Shown piece by piece: positions 56,095 through 60,000 of a DNA stretch of 60,000 nt. Position 1 is the stretch's first letter; every line of letters begins with the position of its first letter. Both the position numbers and the translations under genes were made by a program. This stretch comes from Cryptomeria japonica (lineage: Eukaryota > Streptophyta > Pinopsida > Cupressales > Cupressaceae): the NCBI RefSeq assembly GCF_030272615.1, contig NC_081412.1, positions 695,216,083 through 695,276,082 of the forward strand. The letters are read 5' to 3'. The notes below the pieces were generated by a model that was given only the letters and a program-made list of their open reading frames with translations, ran no database searches and was not told the origin of the DNA.

Positions 56095-57337
56095 TGTAGA
56101 CACCTAAAAATGTCTCATTGATCATGTACTAATTATTCGTCTAATTAGTTAAATAATTCTTTAATTCTTTAATTAAGTTAATTAATCTTATTCTTCTAAT
56201 TTCATATTTCCTCATAATCTCACTAATTATTTTATTTTCTTATTCTATCATTATTTTATCATTTTAACCATTTTCTAATGTTAATTAAATATTTATTATT
56301 GAATTAATTGTGATTAATCCCCCAATTTAAATAATCTTTATTTTTTAAATAAATTACTAATTATTCAATTTCTATCTCTAATCATTTAATAATTCAACTC
56401 TTTTCTAAATATTAATTAAATATTTATTATTTAATTAATTATAATTTAATCTTTAATTTAAATAATCTTTATTATTTAATTAAATTCTATTTCTAAAATA
56501 ATTAAATAGTTTCTTTAAATTATTTAATTAACTAATTAATTCTTCCATTTCCAAATCTCCAACTTCTAATTTCATTTAATTTCATATTCTTCTAATTTCT
56601 TCTAAATTCAATTAACATGTGCATGATTTCAAAAATCAAATTGAAAATCAAAGTCAAGTTCTAAATATATTCAAATACTAAATTGAATTAAATAAATTCA
56701 ATTATTTGAATTAAAATCTCATGCAAAGATTAAATCTAAATGCAAGCACATGCTAAATTAATTAATTTAATCATTTATCTCTTCAACTTCTATTTCCATC
56801 TTTCAGTTAGCTTTTCATAAATTAAGCTTTCTGTGTCATCTTCTTTATTTCCACCAATCATTCCTTTTCTTCCTTCAATCAACTTTTTCTCAATCAGTTG
56901 ACTCAATCAATCTATTCAATCTATTGAGTTCCACTCTTACAATCAACAGTTCAACTATCAATCAGCATGTAAGCTCACCTGAGTTCCACCTCTTGATCAT
57001 TTTGTTCCACCTTTCAATCAATCTTCTTCAATTTTCTATAAATTGAGCATCCAATCTCCATTTTCAACAATCATGAACTTTGAATCTTTGTGTCACTAGC
57101 AGATTACCAGCGCAATATCTGAGAGCCATCATACCACAAAGAGGAGAAGAGCAATAGAAGCAATATGTGATCTTGGGATAGGGAGTTTTGATTTGATTTG
57201 ATTATTTTAATTCCTATTTGCTTGGTTGTGTTATTCCATTGTCTTATTTGTTAAATTATTTGGTTAGGAGGGATTCATGATTTCTCTTTTGCTTCTAATT
57301 GATTACTTGTTTTTAAGATGAATTTTACATGTATACA
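56095..57337 (+). mobile_element. element B 3' LTR
   Basis: Near-identical to 48204-49439. It differs by an extra TTTAATTC unit near 56160 and scattered substitutions. Confidence 0.9.
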
Positions 57338-57342
57338 TTAAT
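57338..57342. repeat. right target duplication of element B
   Basis: TTAAT, matching 48199-48203. Confidence 0.9.
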
Positions 57343-57927
57343 TATTCCCCTATTCTTCTAAAGTCCCCTCCAATAATTATTTCCTCTAAACCCACTCAAT
57401 TAATTAATTTTAATTAATTAACCTATTCACATGATTCCTACAAATCACTTTTCCTAATCTCACTCAACCTAATTAATCCTTCTAGAATCTCTCATAATCA
57501 TGCTTATCATTATCCCTCAATTTTTAATTCCCACTCATGTCACATCAACATTGAGTCTCTCAAATAAATTCAAAATTCTTTGAATCCTTCAATGCATCCT
57601 TATTTTGGAATTTTTAATTCCTCATATTTGAAATTCAAATTTCTCCCCCCTTTTCCCAAGGAATTTTATATTCATGTTTATTTCCCCAACGCACCCTTGA
57701 TCCATGCCTTCTATCTCAAATCAATCTCAACCCTTCATAATCAAATCAATCTTGGCCCTCCATTGGCCTCATGCAATCTATAAATTGGAGCCTATTCTCC
57801 TCACAAAGAATCCGCTTCTCATGCATTGTCATGTTGCCTATTTCTTCTCTCATCCTCTTCATAATCCTCTATCAAATCCATGCATCCTTAATCTTTCAAT
57901 CCAAATCCAATCCAATAATCCACTTAC
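57343..57927 (+). mobile_element. element A 3' LTR, second piece
   Basis: It aligns with about 18190-18767 of the A 5' LTR, including the TATA-like TATAAAT at 57779. It stops at 57927, where a minus-strand Copia LTR begins; the last five bases CTTAC are that element's candidate duplication. The ORF at 57580 mirrors one at 18426 and is LTR sequence, not a gene. Confidence 0.85.
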
Positions 57928-58978
57928 TATTAGGTCCTGGAGACAACTAAGAGGGGGGAGGGGGGGGGTGAACCAGTTGTCAAATAAATTCAAATCAAAA
58001 ACAACTTAACCAACTTAATGCTTAACACTGGTAAACCAGTCCAATATGTCAGTAGACAGTTTTAACAGTTAATTGCAATACCAGTAAGGATTAATGCATG
58101 AAACATAAAGACAAAGTCATCCACAACACATAACACCAATATTTGTAGGTGGAAACCCTGTAAGGAGAAAAACCACGGTGGGAAACCTTACCCACAATTA
58201 GATAGTAAGTGTATACAAATGGGGTCTGCACATGCAGAAAGGCCAAGCGCCTAGAGCTCACTGCTCAATCACAAAATGGGAGTCACACTGACTATAGTTG
58301 GATGGTTAAATCCAATAAGAATGTACTGCTCAAAATAGCATCTTCATATGCTGAATTCAGTACCGGTGTAGTTCTGATTGTCTTCACAAAACCCTCCTTC
58401 AATCTTCAAATGATGTCTGCATGTATATCTCTACTTATTCTCACATATACCTTCACACAATCCTTTTTTGCATTCCTCATTTGATCTTACAAATAAGTTC
58501 TTACATTTATACCATAACCTAAGACCAATTTTAGTAGGTCGGCTCTACAAGATATTACAATAAAATTAATTTACATATCAATTAATACCCAATGCAATAA
58601 CTGATTCAATATGTCGGCTTAATGTATTTACAACAATAATAAGTCATCTCCATAGCATGCCATGCTGATCTGGAAAAGATAAACCTGTCAGTGTAACCTA
58701 GACCTATTTGCTGGTAACAGCAAATATGCAAATGTTAATGTACCAATAAACAAAACTCCAAGATAAAGTGTCCACACGATGTCTTCGACATAGCCAAGTG
58801 TTTTCCATATCATTCCAAGTGTCGATGATCATTATATCTTGTCGGTGTACCAGATACCAGTGACTGTGCATGAGTCACTTGCTTGCCGGTGAATGTTGTT
58901 GATTCTCCAAAGTGCTAGAGTTGATAAGTGTTTAGTAGGTGTTGACATCAATGACAAAACCATACCAAAATACTAACA
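57928..58978 (-). mobile_element. 3' LTR of a minus-strand Copia element
   Basis: On the minus strand it begins TGTTAGTATTTTGG at 58978, contains TGTCATTGATGTCAACA, and ends just after a long C-run (G-run on plus at 57952-57968), with CTAATA at 57928. Length about 1.05 kb. The element body extends to the right. Confidence 0.8.
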
Positions 58979-58990
58979 ATCTCCCCCTTT
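58979..58990 (-). other. polypurine tract of the minus-strand Copia
   Basis: On the minus strand AAAGGGGGAGAT directly precedes the LTR. Further G-runs of the same type occur upstream on that strand (near 59139 and 59186). Confidence 0.8.
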
Positions 58991-59390
58991 GGCATTGATA
59001 GCAACACAAGATGGAAAAACCATCAAAGTGCCAAAATAGAAATGTCAAATACCAAAAACCAACAATCTCTAAAAAAGAGATCATAACCAAAAATCAAAAT
59101 ACAGATACAAAGAGTAATAATCTCTCCCAAACAACAATCTCTCCCCCTGGGAGCAACATGTGTTTTCCTTGTTATTTTCCATACCAATCTCTCCCCCTTT
59201 GACATCAAATGCCAAAGTTATTTCCTAGCCAAGTTCATAGACAAAATACCAATCAATTTAGTATACCAACTACTCCCCTTGAGAAGTGGCTTCCCATCAA
59301 AGCCAGAGTAAAAGATTTCTCTATTAATTCTGTCGGTCGATGACAATCATCAACTTCCTAAGTCTCTACTAGGGGGGGTATGACCCCAAG
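58991..59390 (-). other. Copia 3' untranslated region
   Basis: This stretch lies between the polyprotein stop and the polypurine tract. It has repeated GGGGGAGAGAT-type runs and no gene. Confidence 0.6.
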
Positions 59391-59645
59391 CTAGTCTCTG
59401 AGATATTCAAAAGTCTCCTTAGGCATAGGTTTAGTAAAGATATCTACAATCTGCTCTTTAGTATTCACATAAACCAGTTTTATTTCCTTTGCTTCAACAT
59501 TTTCCCCTAGAAAATTTAGTTTGATAGAAACATGTTTGGTTTTAGAATGTAATACCGGATTCTTAGATATATCAATTGCTGCAGTGTTATCACAATAGAT
59601 AGTAATAGGTTCTTTGAATTTTACCTTTATGTCTTTCAACTGTCA
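59391..59645 (-). pseudogene. pol: Copia RNase H C-terminus, truncated
   Basis: The minus-strand frame reads 'LKDIKVKFKEPITIYCDNTA', then 'HSKTKHVSIKLNFL' and 'VNTKEQIVDIFTKPMPKETF', the typical end of a plant Copia RNase H domain ('YCDN' holds a catalytic Asp; 'DIFTKP' is near-universal). It removes RNA from RNA/DNA hybrids during replication. The upstream part of pol is cut off at about 59641, where unrelated sequence begins. Confidence 0.9.
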
Positions 59646-60000
59646 TGCCCAAACTTTTGGGCAAAAACCCAAACAACAAATTTTGTTTTGAAACACTTAA
59701 TTATATGCAACCTATGCTTAATTAGATGTGACAACTTAACAGGTTGTTCCAAGCAGAATCTTATATTATAATAAAACATTTTTCTAACGTGAGCGATGAA
59801 TAGAACGAATTTATCTAGAAGCCTTAGGCTTCTATAAAACTCCTAGACGACAAAGTTAGGATATTCCTAACATATCAAATTACAATAACTCCTATAATCG
59901 AATGGAACAAAATGATTTTATAAGGGCAATAATAAATTCACATCAAATGTCCCTTTTATTATAGTTGCAAATTATAATTCTTATTTAAATTGACTTCTAC
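59641..60000 (+). mobile_element. probable LTR start interrupting the Copia element
   Basis: TGTCATGCCCAAACTTTTGG begins exactly where the Copia coding sequence stops, preceded by TCAAC (candidate duplication). GCCCAAA/TTTGGGC forms a perfect 7-bp hairpin at 59647-59662. TGTCAxGCCC starts are common in Gypsy LTRs. The rest is AT-rich without genes, and the element would continue past the window, so the call is provisional. Confidence 0.4.

Larger units (their letters stand above)
48204..57337 (+). mobile_element. element B, complete non-autonomous Gypsy-like LTR retrotransposon
   Basis: It has two LTRs (48204-49439 and 56095-57337), a 5-bp duplication TTAAT, a primer-site-like sequence, a polypurine tract and a 6.6-kb interior, but no protease, reverse transcriptase or integrase that I can find. 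In a roughly 330-base stretch compared by eye (48660 onwards against 56565 onwards) the LTRs differ at about two positions, so B is younger than A. It lies in the same orientation as A, inside A's 3' LTR. Confidence 0.9.

Overview
This is an intergenic window from a large, repeat-rich plant genome. Plant-type LTR retrotransposons, a plant L1-type LINE with a DUF4283-like ORF1 and a fused RNase H, and a plant hAT transposase account for most of it. Old elements stacked inside one another, with few young copies, suggest a conifer or other gymnosperm; that is inference, since no host gene or organellar marker is present. I see no convincing host single-copy gene, no tRNA or rRNA gene and no CRISPR array.

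Layout. 1-2480: tails and LTRs of two decayed Copia elements. 2481-4790: unassigned. 4791-10995: Gypsy element E0 (5' LTR, AT-rich leader, gag/protease remnant). 10996-18033: Gypsy element E1 (5' LTR, leader, gag, protease, G-patch, start of pol), cut by element A. 18034-57927: non-autonomous Gypsy-like element A, whose own sequence is split by two insertions. The first is a 24.2-kb hAT DNA transposon (20115-44312). The second is another non-autonomous Gypsy-like element, B (48204-57337). A's 3' LTR is then cut by a minus-strand Copia element (57928 to about 59640), itself apparently interrupted by a further LTR-like sequence at 59641.

The centrepiece is the hAT transposon. It has 12/14-matching terminal inverted repeats and an exact 8-bp target-site duplication (GTTTTGTG at 20107-20114 and 44313-44320). 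It carries a plus-strand DUF4371/hAT-type transposase (21045-27119), a convergent minus-strand gene of about 4 kb with a G-patch motif and coiled coils (40082 down to about 28133), a third small minus-strand gene (about 43170-42591), a 266-bp tandem array and motif-rich subterminal regions at both ends. After arriving it was hit by a 3.4-kb LTR insertion (21870-25256, TSD TTTTG) and by a 7.8-kb LINE (28560-36401, 18-bp TSD). Subtracting both gives an ancestral element of about 12.9 kb, very large for a hAT element and with an unusual gene content.

Elements A and B appear to lack reverse transcriptase and integrase. They share LTR termini (TGTAGACxCCTAAAA), a leader, a low-complexity protein and two hairpin-plus-purine-run modules just before the 3' LTR. 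They look like cis-competent, trans-mobilised partners of coding elements such as E1. All coding regions here are damaged by stops or frameshifts; the LINE ORF2 is the least damaged, with one in-frame stop.
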